Shown piece by piece: positions 17,248 to 25,990 of a DNA stretch of 64,000 nt. Position 1 is the first letter of the stretch. Every line of letters starts with the position of its first letter. Origin of the DNA: JABDQW01 sp942492025 (GTDB lineage Bacteria; Pseudomonadota; Gammaproteobacteria; SZUA-229); NCBI GenBank assembly GCA_942492025.1, contig CALODJ010000012.1, positions 310,001-374,000 on the forward strand. Direction: 5' to 3'. A model generated the notes under the pieces. It saw only the letters and a program-made list of their open reading frames with translations, searched no databases and was not told the DNA's origin. A program made the position numbers and the translations under genes.

Positions 17248-17910
17248 TTAGCCCGCAACTCGGCAATTTTCGGCAAGCGGCACAAAAAAACCGGCGGCGA
17301 AGGCGACTGCCGATGGCAGGTCAAAAATTTCTCGCGTGTCCGGCGATTCAGCGAGCCATTCACGGGCAACGGTCTCGTTGGAGAGGAACATCATTTCCAT
17401 ACAGAGTGACGCGGCGCAGACTGTGTCGGTTGCTGCGGCGCCCCAGTTGATGCCAAACCAGGCATCCACTGTGCCGTCGCTGAAACGGGTGCCATTCTGT
17501 TCCAGGTGGATGTCTGCACCGGTCACGCGGCATTGCGAATCAATCACGGTCGGTATATCAAACATTGGGCTAACGGCGAGCGCATCCAGGGCGCACATGC
17601 AATGAACTGTGACATTTTTGACACGGACCTTGTGTTCGCGTTCTTCGGAAGTGAATGGGTAGGCGCCAGACGGATTACCATCGGCATCCAGTACTATTAG
17701 CTTGTTTTCTGCAATGTTGGTCAGTGCCTGTTCTGCATTGCTGACAAGATCGGCGGCTTCGCTACGGGTGAGCGTACGACCTTGTTGCACGTAGCTGTTG
17801 AGCAGCTTGCAGTAGAGCGCAGCGTCATCGCTGTTGAGTGATTTCAGACCCGATACCAGCGGGAGTATGGAATCCAGTCGTTTCAGCGCGGTGTTGACTT
17901 CAGTGTTCAT
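17248..17910 (-). CDS. Organomercurial lyase (MerB)-like protein
   Basis: Resembles alkylmercury lyase, which breaks carbon-mercury bonds. SGAYPFTSEEREHKV, the VHCMCALDAL segment (matching the catalytic Cys/Asp pair of MerB, Cys96 and Asp99), the SQCRVTGADIHLE segment and a final CMEMMFLSNETVAREWL stretch follow the family order. By eye, the second catalytic cysteine (MerB Cys159) aligns to a Leu while the neighbouring Cys is kept, so activity on organomercurials is uncertain. No mer operon genes are near. The ATG at 17910 is chosen. Homologues without mercury resistance exist and their role is unclear. Confidence 0.75.
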   Translation of the reverse strand: MNTEVNTALKRLDSILPLVSGLKSLNSDDAALYCKLLNSYVQQGRTLTRSEAADLVSNAEQALTNIAENKLIVLDADGNPSGAYPFTSEEREHKVRVKNVTVHCMCALDALAVSPMFDIPTVIDSQCRVTGADIHLEQNGTRFSDGTVDAWFGINWGAAATDTVCAASLCMEMMFLSNETVAREWLAESPDTREIFDLPSAVAFAAGFFVPLAENCRVAG

Positions 17911-18454
17911 GCTGGGTTGCCTCATTGCCGTGTAATGGTTACCAGGGCTTCATCGTCCTGGCCCGGATACGGGCTTTTATCGTTTAGTGAAAGCTGGCTC
18001 CACATTGTTGATCTGCGTGAGCCTGCCTGTATTGATTCGATGCACAACGTCAGAATGGTGTTACAGGCATCGGCAGTGTAATACGAGCTATCTGACGGGA
18101 TGAAGATTATAAATCTACCGTATATTGCCATCAATAAGGGCGTTTAATCACTCGCTTGACGAAGGGATATTTGCCAGGGTCATAACAGCCAGATTGTTGA
18201 ATATCAGAAACCTTCGTTCAATACATTGCCGCTCGGGTCACTTGAGCGCCCCTTATTCCTCGCCGTGATCTGGCTGAAGGGGGCGTTCCCACTATGCCAT
18301 CCAGCGCAATGTCTGCAAAGACACTTGCACAGCAGCGATCTTTTTGACCCGTCTATTCCCCACTTATCGTGGGTTGGTCAGAGTGACGGCAATGGGCATA
18401 ATACAATCACTTCACTTCCGTAATCACCACTGCATTCGTTGCGATCTTTTTAAC
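17911..18454. other. Gene-free divergent region upstream of selO
   Basis: About 540 bp between two divergent genes. A 70-codon frame on the minus strand at 17922-18134 overlaps the MerB-like start but shows no recognisable domain or ribosome-binding site. No repeats of the families described were found. Part of the right side may belong to selO if an upstream start is used. Confidence 0.4.
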
Positions 18455-19930
18455 TTGAAAGTAAATCCTTTTAAAAACAGCTACTTCGATCTAGGTCGCC
18501 ATTTTTACCAGGCGATCAAGCCCACACCGGTTCAGAATCCTGATCTGATTATTTTTAACCAGGTGTTGAGTGATGAACTGGGGCTTTCTAAAACGGCTCT
18601 GGGTTCATCCGCGGGCGCATCGGTGTTTGCCGGCAACCGTATACCCGAGGGTGCGGCACCGCTGGCGATGGCCTATTCCGGGCATCAGTTCGGTCATTTT
18701 AATCCCCATCTGGGTGATGGTCGCGCGGTACTGCTGGGCCAGATCATGAGTCCGCGCGGAAGTTCTTTTGATATTCACATGAAGGGCACCGGGCAGACCG
18801 CTTTTTCCCGCAACGGCGATGGTCGTGCTGCGCTTGGGCCGGTTCTGCGCGAATACCTGGTGAGTGAAGCCATGGCCAGGCTGGGCGTGCCAACAACACG
18901 TGCATTGGCGGCTGTGACGACGGGTGAGGAGGTTATCAGGGAGCGGTTGTTACCAGGAGGGATCATCACGCGCGTTGCTGCCAGTTTTGTTCGCATCGGT
19001 ACGTTTGAGTATTTTCTGTCCAGAGGGGACAGGACGGGTCTCGCACGCCTGGCTGACTATGTCATCGATTATCACTATCCGGATCTGAAGCAAGCTGAAA
19101 ACCCGTATCTGGCCTTGCTGGAAGCCGTCATCGAGGGGCAGGCGGCATTGATCGCACAATGGATGCAGCTGGGCTTTATTCACGGCGTGATGAATACGGA
19201 TAACATGTCGATTGCTTGCGAGACCATCGACTACGGGCCGTGTGCGTTTATGGATCATTATGCCCATGACCGGGTCTTCAGCTCCATCGATCATCATGGA
19301 CGTTATGCGTATAACAACCAGCCGAATATCGGATTATGGAATCTTTCCCGGTTTGCCGAGTGCCTGTTGCATCTGATCGATGAGGATACCGATAGCGCTA
19401 TCGAAATTGCCAGGAACCGACTGGAGGGATTCATCGGTGCCTACCAGAACCACTGGTTAACGGGCATGCGCGTCAAACTCGGACTCGTATCCGATCGCGA
19501 TGAGGACAAGACGCTGACTGATGAATTGTTTGTGCTCATGGCCAGCGGTAATGTCGATTTCACACTGGCGTTTTATCACCTTTCACTGCTTGACAGGGAG
19601 GCCTCAAACGACGCGGCTATTCTGGCTCTATTCCATCATGCGGAATTTTTTGTCCAATGGCTTGATAAATGGCGCCAACGTCTAGGCCATGAATCCGCTG
19701 ATCATGACGAAAGGAAAGCGATGATGCGTGCGGTTAACCCTGTCTATATACCCAGAAACCATTTGATCGAAGCGGCGATACGGGCAGCAGAAGACCACGG
19801 CGATTTTTCCGTGTTTCATGCCTTGCATGAAGTCCTGAAGCGACCCTACGATGTTCAGCCGGGCAGGGAAGCCTATATGCAACCGCCCCAGCCACATGAA
19901 ATCGTGCATCAGACATTTTGTGGCACTTGA
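18455..19930 (+). CDS. selO: SelO/YdiU family protein AMPylase
   Basis: Pseudokinase-fold protein of the SelO (YdiU) family, which transfers AMP from ATP to protein Ser/Thr/Tyr residues and is linked to redox homeostasis. The signature block is intact: APLAMAYSGHQFGHFNPHLGDGRAVLLG, the KGTGQTAFSRNGDGRAALGP loop, VLREYLVSEAMARLGVPTTRAL, and the catalytic-core GVMNTDNMSIACETIDYGPCAFMD. The TTG at 18455 gives 491 residues, the usual length; an ATG at 18392 or GTG-type start upstream would add poorly conserved sequence. Cytoplasmic, single-gene unit. Confidence 0.93.
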   Translation: MKVNPFKNSYFDLGRHFYQAIKPTPVQNPDLIIFNQVLSDELGLSKTALGSSAGASVFAGNRIPEGAAPLAMAYSGHQFGHFNPHLGDGRAVLLGQIMSPRGSSFDIHMKGTGQTAFSRNGDGRAALGPVLREYLVSEAMARLGVPTTRALAAVTTGEEVIRERLLPGGIITRVAASFVRIGTFEYFLSRGDRTGLARLADYVIDYHYPDLKQAENPYLALLEAVIEGQAALIAQWMQLGFIHGVMNTDNMSIACETIDYGPCAFMDHYAHDRVFSSIDHHGRYAYNNQPNIGLWNLSRFAECLLHLIDEDTDSAIEIARNRLEGFIGAYQNHWLTGMRVKLGLVSDRDEDKTLTDELFVLMASGNVDFTLAFYHLSLLDREASNDAAILALFHHAEFFVQWLDKWRQRLGHESADHDERKAMMRAVNPVYIPRNHLIEAAIRAAEDHGDFSVFHALHEVLKRPYDVQPGREAYMQPPQPHEIVHQTFCGT

Positions 19931-20077
19931 CAGGCGATCGCGGGTCGATGGTCATGTATATTCGGCTTAGAAACCATGTCTTACGCGCAGATGCCGCTAC
20001 CAGGCGAGATATTGATTGGTCTATGCAGAAAAAGTCACTGGCCTGCGGCCCTGATAGAAACAGTCGGATCTGACGTG

Positions 20078-20242
20078 AATGGCACTTACGTAACCACCAA
20101 AAAGAGCAATACCGCGTCATCGCGAGCGGTAGCGCGGCCATCTTTTGTACCTTTGCCTCACTCCAGTTTGCCCTTCAACATGCGCAAAAAGCAGCTCTTT
20201 TATATGACGGCAGAGTCCATATTCTGTTAAGTAAGTACCGTT
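20078..20242. repeat. Short inverted-repeat element, family 1, copy 2
   Basis: A 165-bp element with terminal inverted repeats AATGGCACTTACGTAAC (20078-20094) and GTTAAGTAAGTACCGTT (20226-20242). It is flanked by near-identical 11-bp direct repeats, GGATCTGACGT (20066-20076) and GGGTCTGACGT (20244-20254), as expected for a target-site duplication. The interior carries CATCGCGAGCGGTAGCGCGG, related to the arm in copies 1 and 3. No transposase coding capacity. Confidence 0.75.
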
Positions 20243-20316
20243 TGGGTCTGACGTTTATTTGCGGGAACGACACGTGTGTGGGACGGCGGGGGTGTACCCA
20301 TCTCCGTTATTTTGTA

Positions 20317-21699
20317 TCAGCTTATCAGCTGGGGCATGAACAGGGAGGCAAGGCTTAACACAAGAAAGAAGCCTGCCATGTCCGTGACAGTGGTTAACAG
20401 CGGACCCGATGCAACCGCCGGGTCTATACCAAAGTGCTTGAGGATCAACGGTACGGTGCCGCCTATCGAAACCGCGATCAGGGTGTTAATGGCCAGAGCC
20501 AGCCCAATCACGATGCCTAGAAAAGCATTGTCCTTCCATACCCATGCGACGATGCCGATTAGGATGCCGAGCACAATGCCGTTGATAATGCCGACGCTGA
20601 GTTCCTTTCTCAGCACGTGGAAAAGGTCGATTGGACGTGTCAATCCGAGCGCCAGTTCGCGCATGCTGACACCCACGGCCTGGTTGCCAGAGCAGCCACT
20701 CATATCTGACACCATGGGAAGAAATACAGCGATGGCTATCACTGCTGCCAGTGTTTCCTCGTAAGCGGAGATCACGCTTGCCGCGATAATATTCAGCACA
20801 ATATTGGATGACAACCATGCCAGCCTGCGTCTGGAACGTAGCACGGTCGGCATCGAACGCAACTCGTCACTGACCCGCTGCCTGGAAAGACTCTCATGTT
20901 CGGCACGTTCCAGTTCCGCTTCTGAGACACCCTCCCTGGAGACAACACCCAACAGCATGCCCTGATCATCAACAACGGGCACTCCGAGAAATGGATGATC
21001 AGCAAACAGGGTAACGAGTTCATCCTGGCTTGTTTCAGGCAGAACCGAGACAGGCGTCTTCATGATCTCAGAAAGCGTGACAGAACGCCTGCTTCTCAGC
21101 AGATCACGCAGCGATACTACACCAATCAATTTGCCAGATTGATCGATAATATACGGATGCTGCCCGCGATAGCGTTCAAATTCCTCATCTCCTTCGATCA
21201 AGCGCTGCAGCACGGTTCCGGCGGTTTGGTCGCTGAAGAAAGAAAAAACCTCCACTTCCATAAGTCCGCCAGCCGTCTCGGGATCGTACTCTGTCAGCTT
21301 GCGCACATCCTCGGCACTCTCGACATCCATCGCGGAAAGAATGGCTTCAGCCTTCTCCGCTTTCATCTCCTGTACGAGGTCAGCCTGAGTGTCGGTGTGC
21401 AGTTCTTCCATGATCTTCGCGGCCACGCTGTGATCAAGGTTCTTCATCATGGCCGCGGCCATTTCTGCAGGCGCTTCTTCTATTAACTCTGCCGCGGCTT
21501 CAGGGGCCAGAATAGTGATCAGCTGATCACGCTTATCCGCTCCCATCAAGGAGACCTGTCGCAATGCCTCCTGGCTGGAGATGGACTCGACGATCTCTGT
21601 GGCGCGTTGTTCATCGTCTGTTACCAACGCTTCCTGCAGTTCAGCCTCGAGCGTATCACTGAGCGCGGTTTCTTCCTTCTGTTCGGATGGGTTACTCAT
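20317..21699 (-). CDS. mgtE: Magnesium transporter MgtE
   Basis: Mg2+ channel of the inner membrane, gated by cytoplasmic Mg2+. The N-terminal superhelical domain (about residues 30-140) is followed by two CBS domains (about 140-265; HPYIIDQSGKLIGVVSLRDLL and FLGVPVVDDQGMLLGVVSREG) and a five-segment membrane domain from about 290. The pore-region signature FLPMVSDMSGCSGNQAVG is present. At 460 residues it has the standard length. No M-box riboswitch was recognised in the 5' region. Single-gene transcript, convergent with selO. Confidence 0.95.
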   Translation of the reverse strand: MSNPSEQKEETALSDTLEAELQEALVTDDEQRATEIVESISSQEALRQVSLMGADKRDQLITILAPEAAAELIEEAPAEMAAAMMKNLDHSVAAKIMEELHTDTQADLVQEMKAEKAEAILSAMDVESAEDVRKLTEYDPETAGGLMEVEVFSFFSDQTAGTVLQRLIEGDEEFERYRGQHPYIIDQSGKLIGVVSLRDLLRSRRSVTLSEIMKTPVSVLPETSQDELVTLFADHPFLGVPVVDDQGMLLGVVSREGVSEAELERAEHESLSRQRVSDELRSMPTVLRSRRRLAWLSSNIVLNIIAASVISAYEETLAAVIAIAVFLPMVSDMSGCSGNQAVGVSMRELALGLTRPIDLFHVLRKELSVGIINGIVLGILIGIVAWVWKDNAFLGIVIGLALAINTLIAVSIGGTVPLILKHFGIDPAVASGPLLTTVTDMAGFFLVLSLASLFMPQLIS

Positions 21700-21832
21700 A
21701 AATGATCGTTTCCTGATGATACTTATTAGGCTTAGCTAAATTCCTTCAATATATTGACTCAACCATGCCGTCGGTATTGATGGAATGCTTGTTCGTAGTC
21801 TTGTGGTCACCAGTAATCAGGGCCGGTTTGCT

Positions 21833-22063
21833 CTAATCCTGCTGGTCGGTAAAACTCTGCTTCATGGTGTTTATGCAATCACGGATATAAGCCTCAGCAT
21901 CAGGTAAACCGGCAGCTTCCGCCTCACAGGTCCTTCTTATTTCTTTAAGGTACATGTCGCTTTCCTGGGTGGCGCTATCAGTATCATCAGGTTCCTGAGC
22001 AAAACTGTTCATTGTGCTAAGGGCTGTGATTGATGCCAGGACAGGGATGATAATGGCTTTCAT
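21833..22063 (-). CDS. Small exported hypothetical protein
   Basis: 76 residues starting MKAIIIPVLASITALSTMNS with a clear signal peptide, probably cut after SFA. The mature part is acidic and contains two cysteines (RRTCEAEAAGLPDAEAYIRDC) that could pair in the periplasm. The ATG at 22063 is preferred over one at 22096 because GGAGA lies 7 nt before it and the signal peptide begins there. No family recognised. It lies between mgtE and gltA, facing away from gltA. Confidence 0.7.
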   Translation of the reverse strand: MKAIIIPVLASITALSTMNSFAQEPDDTDSATQESDMYLKEIRRTCEAEAAGLPDAEAYIRDCINTMKQSFTDQQD

Positions 22064-22442
22064 ATATGCTCTCCAGTGTGGCGGGTAGCGGGGCAAAAGG
22101 TTATGATCCAGTTTGTTGATGACACTTGATTTAGGCTCATACTATTGCAGTTTAAAACAAAATAATGATTGACACGATCATAAATTTTAATGGATAGTTA
22201 GCCTGAACTAGCGCCTTTTTAGCAAATAAAAACAATTCGTTATACGGAGTGGAATGTCTTTGGATAGCGGCGCTGGTCGACGACGATAAATTTTGTATGG
22301 TTGCCATCGACAATTATGATCATTGGTATTGATGGCTGGACGCACTGCGCCGGTCTGCTTTGTTTTTTTAAGGTTCGTTCCAATGTCTGCCGGGGTCAGG
22401 GTGACATGACTTTTTTGAGTGATTTAGTGCGGAGTTAGTTAG
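22064..22442. other. Promoter region of citrate synthase gene
   Basis: About 380 bp between the small exported-protein gene and gltA, divergent. AT-rich around 22140-22260 with several TATAAT-like words but no clean -35/-10 pair. No repeat or riboswitch recognised. Just before the gltA start lies GCGGAGTTAGTTAG, a GGAG ribosome-binding site. Confidence 0.45.
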
Positions 22443-23747
22443 ATGACAGATAATGCGGTATTGATGATAGGAGACCAGCGCATAGAACTGCCGATCATAG
22501 AAGGCACTGAAGGCGACAGATCAATCGACATTAGAGGCCTGCTGGCGAAAACTGGGTTCACCAGTTACGATCCGGCTCTGGGTAATACGGCAATATGCGA
22601 AAGCGCTATCACTTATATCGACGGTGACAAAGGCATCCTTCGTTATCGAGGAATTCCTGTCGAGGCGTTTACAACCCAGGCTACACCGAACTTTGTCGAG
22701 GTGGCGTGGTTGCTGATATTTGGCAAGTTACCATCCTCTGCTGAATTCAGCGAGTTTCGTGAGCAGTTGGTCGCGCATGAGTTAGTGCACGAGGATGTCA
22801 GGGACCTGTTTCAGCATATTCCGGCTGATGCGCCCCCGATGGCAATCCTGTCTGCAACCTTGAATCACCTGGCATGTGTGAACAAAAAATATCTTGTTGT
22901 CGATGAACCGGAGCGGTTTGTGGAAGGTGCTGCCAGCCTTATCAGTCAGGTTCGTACCATTGCGGCGTTGTCATATCGGCGCTCGATGGGTCTGCCGCAC
23001 ATATATCCCAACCCGGATCTGCGTTATTGTGCCAATTTTCTTCACATGATGTTTTCATTACCGTATCAGCCGTATACAGTCGCAGCGGAAGTTGAGGATG
23101 CACTAAACCTGCTGTTCATACTGCACGCTGACCACGAGCAAAACTGCAGTACTTCAACCGTACGTACCGTGGGTTCGGCAAAGGCAAACCTGTTTTCATC
23201 CTGTGCTTCTGGCGTGTCTGCCTTGTGGGGCCCATTGCATGGTGGCGCGAATGTAAAAGTGATTGGAATGCTGGAACGCATATATCAAGGCGGCATGACA
23301 CCCGAGCAGTGTATTCGTGATGCAAAGGATAAAAGCAATCCGTTTCGCCTGTTTGGTTTTGGCCACCGTGTTTACCGGAATTTCGATCCACGCGCCAAGG
23401 TGTTGAAAGAAGCCTGTGACCGTGTACTGAACGTAATGAAGCTGGACGACCCCTTGCTGGATGTTGCACGTCAAATTGAAAAGCTGGCGCTGCAGGATGA
23501 TTACTTCATCGAGCGTAATCTCTATCCAAATGTCGACTTTTACAGTGGCATCCTGCTGCGTGCGATTGGGATACCAACAAACATGTTCACTGTCTGTTTT
23601 GCTATCGGGCGCTTGCCCGGCTGGATTGCACAATGGAAGGAACAGAATGAAGACCCAGCCAGTCGCATAATCAGGCCAAGACAGGTATATACTGGTAACA
23701 CTGAAACGAGCTATGTGCCAATTGAAATGAGAAAGGAAGACGTCTAA
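22443..23747 (+). CDS. gltA: Citrate synthase
   Basis: Condenses acetyl-CoA and oxaloacetate to citrate, opening the TCA cycle. It belongs to the large (type II) bacterial form: LHADHEQNCSTSTVR contains the first catalytic His, GPLHGGANVK the second, FGHRVYRNFDPRAKVL the third His region, and NVDFYSGILLRAIGIP the catalytic Asp. Four N-terminal strands (residues 1-60) form the domain that in this class carries NADH control. The 434-residue length is normal. Its TAA stop codon is the first triplet of an inverted repeat (23745-23787). Confidence 0.97.
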   Translation: MTDNAVLMIGDQRIELPIIEGTEGDRSIDIRGLLAKTGFTSYDPALGNTAICESAITYIDGDKGILRYRGIPVEAFTTQATPNFVEVAWLLIFGKLPSSAEFSEFREQLVAHELVHEDVRDLFQHIPADAPPMAILSATLNHLACVNKKYLVVDEPERFVEGAASLISQVRTIAALSYRRSMGLPHIYPNPDLRYCANFLHMMFSLPYQPYTVAAEVEDALNLLFILHADHEQNCSTSTVRTVGSAKANLFSSCASGVSALWGPLHGGANVKVIGMLERIYQGGMTPEQCIRDAKDKSNPFRLFGFGHRVYRNFDPRAKVLKEACDRVLNVMKLDDPLLDVARQIEKLALQDDYFIERNLYPNVDFYSGILLRAIGIPTNMFTVCFAIGRLPGWIAQWKEQNEDPASRIIRPRQVYTGNTETSYVPIEMRKEDV

Positions 23748-23787
23748 CCCGCATTTCTCACCAGGATCACGGGAGAAATGCGGGTTA
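23745..23787. repeat. Stop-codon-associated hairpin repeat at gltA (family 2)
   Basis: A perfect 15-bp inverted repeat, TAACCCGCATTTCTC and GAGAAATGCGGGTTA, separated by 13 nt. The first three bases are the gltA stop codon. It has no T-run on either side, so it is not a textbook terminator, though it could slow 3' exonucleases. Related sequences lie at 34510-34673, 38369-38389, 57501-57581, 58417-58459 and (weak) 60480-60508. Confidence 0.85.
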
Positions 23788-23960
23788 GTCTTAGGCTTAT
23801 CTGGCCGGTAAGGCTTTGTGGGAATTGTAACAATACATTTGTCGATATCCCTGGCGCTGGTGACGCCAGGCTTTGCGGCGTTCGATGGTTGCATAAAACG
23901 ATAAATTTGATAGGCTTGCGTCTATCGATTTTTTTTCGGTGTCCACAACCAACTATAATA

Positions 23961-24440
23961 ATGGGCGTCATGATGAGCAACGTCAGTCTACTTACTTCTA
24001 AACGGCAGCGTCCCACCTGGATTAATGATATTGAATCTGTCGAAATCGATGCTGTCAGTCTGGTCGAGATCCCGCTGCTCGGTATGATCACCGCGGGCAA
24101 TCCTATCGAGCGTGTCGAGGACTCTGAACGGATCAAGATCCCGGCCAACATGGTTCGCAAAAACACCTATGCGCTGAAGGTGCAGGGCCATTCCATGATC
24201 GATGACAACATTCAGGACGGCGATATTATTATCGTGGAAAAACGCGAAACCGCAGAAAACGGGCAGTCCGTCGTCGCGTTGATCAACAATGAGCAGGTGA
24301 CGTTGAAAAAATTCTATATCGAACACGACGGCATTCGCCTGCAACCTGCCAATCCGGATATGGAGCCGATACGCTTAAAGAATGAGGAAGTGCAGGTATT
24401 GGGCGTGGTGACAGGCGTCATTCGACCTTTCGAGGCCTGA
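23961..24440 (+). CDS. LexA-like S24 peptidase without DNA-binding domain
   Basis: About 159 residues matching the C-terminal self-cleaving half of LexA/UmuD. The cleavage Ala-Gly is in LLGMITAGNPIE (45-46), the catalytic Ser in VQGHSMIDD (Ser78) and the catalytic Lys in EQVTLKKFY (Lys116). The N-terminal 40 residues are too short for LexA's winged helix, and the upstream frame back to 23778 does not read like one either. It is closer in layout to UmuD, but no umuC follows. A TATAAT word at 23954-23959 just before the ATG suggests transcription may start at or near the coding start; ATGs at 23970 and 23973 are alternatives. No LexA-type CTG-N10-CAG box was seen. Confidence 0.8.
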   Translation: MGVMMSNVSLLTSKRQRPTWINDIESVEIDAVSLVEIPLLGMITAGNPIERVEDSERIKIPANMVRKNTYALKVQGHSMIDDNIQDGDIIIVEKRETAENGQSVVALINNEQVTLKKFYIEHDGIRLQPANPDMEPIRLKNEEVQVLGVVTGVIRPFEA

Positions 24441-24645
24441 TGCAAATAATCAAGCTGTGCTGACCCCACGGCCTAGCCCGGGTAAATGTTGGATTCCCGT
24501 CAACCAGCAGGTGTATACTGCCTGTACACATTGCTGCGCATGGTTTGGCAATCGCTGGCTGTTCTCCGTCAGATATCATGCCGGCTAGCTGCCATTAGCG
24601 GTTCCGTTCACGCGGGATCTTCGTCACAGTAGAAAGGAGATTGAA

Positions 24646-24843
24646 ATGAAACTTGAATACGATGTTATCGAAGATAGCTACGACGACACAACGCAGATCA
24701 GGTCCATGACCGAGCAGGCGCAGATGCCTTCAGGGGACTGGTTGCTCAGAACGACACTGTATACGCCGCACCATATCAGCATGAATGTCGTGCGCGTTAA
24801 AGGCAAAAAGGACAAGAAATCCCTGTTCAAAGCATTGCGCTAA
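24646..24843 (+). CDS. Small hypothetical protein, 65 aa
   Basis: Family not recognised. It starts MKLEYDVIEDSYDDTTQIR and ends in a strongly basic tail, VRVKGKKDKKSLFKALR, giving an acidic front and basic end. GAAAGGAG sits 7 nt before the ATG, a very good ribosome-binding site, which is the main argument for it being real. No signal peptide or membrane segment. It may be co-transcribed with the S24 gene 205 bp upstream, though the gap is large. Confidence 0.65.
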   Translation: MKLEYDVIEDSYDDTTQIRSMTEQAQMPSGDWLLRTTLYTPHHISMNVVRVKGKKDKKSLFKALR

Positions 24844-24924
24844 CGGCAATTGTCGGTGACGATACTGTACAGGTAGCTCGATAATTGCAGCTCAAGGCGT
24901 AGGCGCTGTAATAGAATGGCCGCA

Positions 24925-25095
24925 TTACTCCCTGGATGTTTCTGAAGACAGCTCGTCCTGGGCCTGCTGTGCCCTTGATCGTTGCTCATCTGCTGAATTG
25001 TACGGATCTTTCTGTAGTTCGGGGCTACTCGAGCAGCCGACGATTGAAAAAGCCGTTAGCAATAATGCGATCATGGATTTTGCGACGACGTTCAT
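24925..25095 (-). CDS. Small lipoprotein, 56 aa
   Basis: A short frame starting MNVVAKSMIALLLTAFSIVG and followed by Cys21, a lipobox (SIVGC) typical of lipoprotein signal peptides. The mature part, about 36 residues, is hydrophilic (SSSPELQKDPYNSADEQRSR and on) and would be attached to a membrane by the acylated Cys. AGGAG lies 7 nt upstream of the ATG. It resembles the tiny lipoproteins common in Gammaproteobacteria whose roles are unknown. Confidence 0.7.
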   Translation of the reverse strand: MNVVAKSMIALLLTAFSIVGCSSSPELQKDPYNSADEQRSRAQQAQDELSSETSRE

Positions 25096-25253
25096 TTGAA
25101 TCTCCTGTTATTTGATTTTTCTTCGTTAGTGTAGCAACAATTGGCGGGCTGGCTGTGATTTATCTATACGTTCTCGATATTTCCAGTGTTCCGCAGAGGC
25201 GTTGCGGCGTAGAGAAAACTGCTCCTACACGTAAGTTAAAGCCCTCTGTGACT

Positions 25254-25437
25254 AATGGAACTTACTTAAGGAAGCCCTGAATTAGTCAGAGTTTCCTTAA
25301 GCCATTATTCAGCTCATTGCGAGCGATAGCGCGGCAATCTATTGGGTTCTGTTGCCTGTCAGCCAGAGATTGCTTCGTACCTCGCAATGACGAATTTACT
25401 TTAAAAATGTGCATTTTCGGCTTAAGTAAGTGCCATT
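25254..25437. repeat. Short inverted-repeat element, family 1, copy 3
   Basis: The best-preserved copy, about 184 bp, with inverted ends AATGGAACTTACTTAAG (25254-25270) and CTTAAGTAAGTGCCATT (25421-25437). A 12-bp direct repeat CCCTCTGTGACT flanks it (25242-25253 and 25439-25450), a clear target-site duplication. Inside, CATTGCGAGCGATAGCGCGG and a second arm ending CGCAATGACG can form a long hairpin. No transposase gene; it would need one supplied in trans. Confidence 0.85.
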
Positions 25438-25501
25438 CCCCTCTGTGACTTGTGCGTTCCAAGCCCTTAATGGTTGGTGGTTGGTCACTTTCATCGGGCC
25501 A

Positions 25502-25990
25502 TCAACCATTCGCTAATAGCCAGATACAAAGCACGCAGCTAATCAGCGAACTCACCGTTCGCAGATGATTCCACTTTGTCCATTTGTTCAGGTAGTGGGA
25601 CCAACCCTGTTGAGCGTTTTCGCTGGTTGCATCAAGTCGCAAGAGTGTATCGTTAAGTGGTACGTTATATACAACAGTGCAGACGAACATACCGAAGAAA
25701 TAGATGATTCCAGCGATCAGAGCCAGAGCGGATCCCGCCTCACCCCAGAAGACCATGGCCACCACAATAAGAAGCACCGAAACAATCGACGAACCAAAGA
25801 ATACCGGCATGAACAATGATCGGAGAATTATTTCATTGATAGCATTCATTGCAGTTATCGACTGCCTAGCGTCGATGGTGTCGAATGCCTTCATGATGAA
25901 GACAGAAAAGGCAAAATACACCCCCGCCATTAGACCGCTGCTGAGTGCAGCGGTCCACAACAGGGCCGTTATCAGTTGAGAAGACATCAC
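25502..25990 (-). CDS. DUF1772 (anthrone-oxygenase-like) membrane protein
   Basis: A 162-residue inner-membrane protein with four hydrophobic segments (about residues 8-30, 58-80, 84-106 and 143-160). The loop YNVPLNDTLLRLDA and the WNHLRTVSSL segment before the last helix are typical of DUF1772 proteins. Some relatives are called anthrone oxygenase-like, but a reaction is not established for bacterial members. Its ATG overlaps the end of the NmrA-like gene by 4 bp, so the two are a translationally coupled pair, an arrangement often placed under a neighbouring AraC-type regulator. Confidence 0.85.
   Translation of the reverse strand: MMSSQLITALLWTAALSSGLMAGVYFAFSVFIMKAFDTIDARQSITAMNAINEIILRSLFMPVFFGSSIVSVLLIVVAMVFWGEAGSALALIAGIIYFFGMFVCTVVYNVPLNDTLLRLDATSENAQQGWSHYLNKWTKWNHLRTVSSLISCVLCIWLLANG

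Noticed and set aside
17922..18134. 70-codon frame overlapping the MerB-like start by a few bases
   Set aside because: Overlap hints at coupling, but the MerB-like gene more likely starts at 17910 and the frame shows no domain or ribosome-binding site.
21700..21832. M-box riboswitch ahead of mgtE
   Set aside because: Only about 130 bp to the next gene and no M-box core sequence seen.
23196..23894. 232-codon frame antisense to gltA
   Set aside because: Lies inside and opposite citrate synthase, whose motifs are all intact.
25315..25391. CRISPR or phage attachment site in the CATTGCGAG...CGCAATGAC region
   Set aside because: It is an inverted-repeat hairpin within a short mobile-type element, with no spacer pattern, cas gene or integrase.
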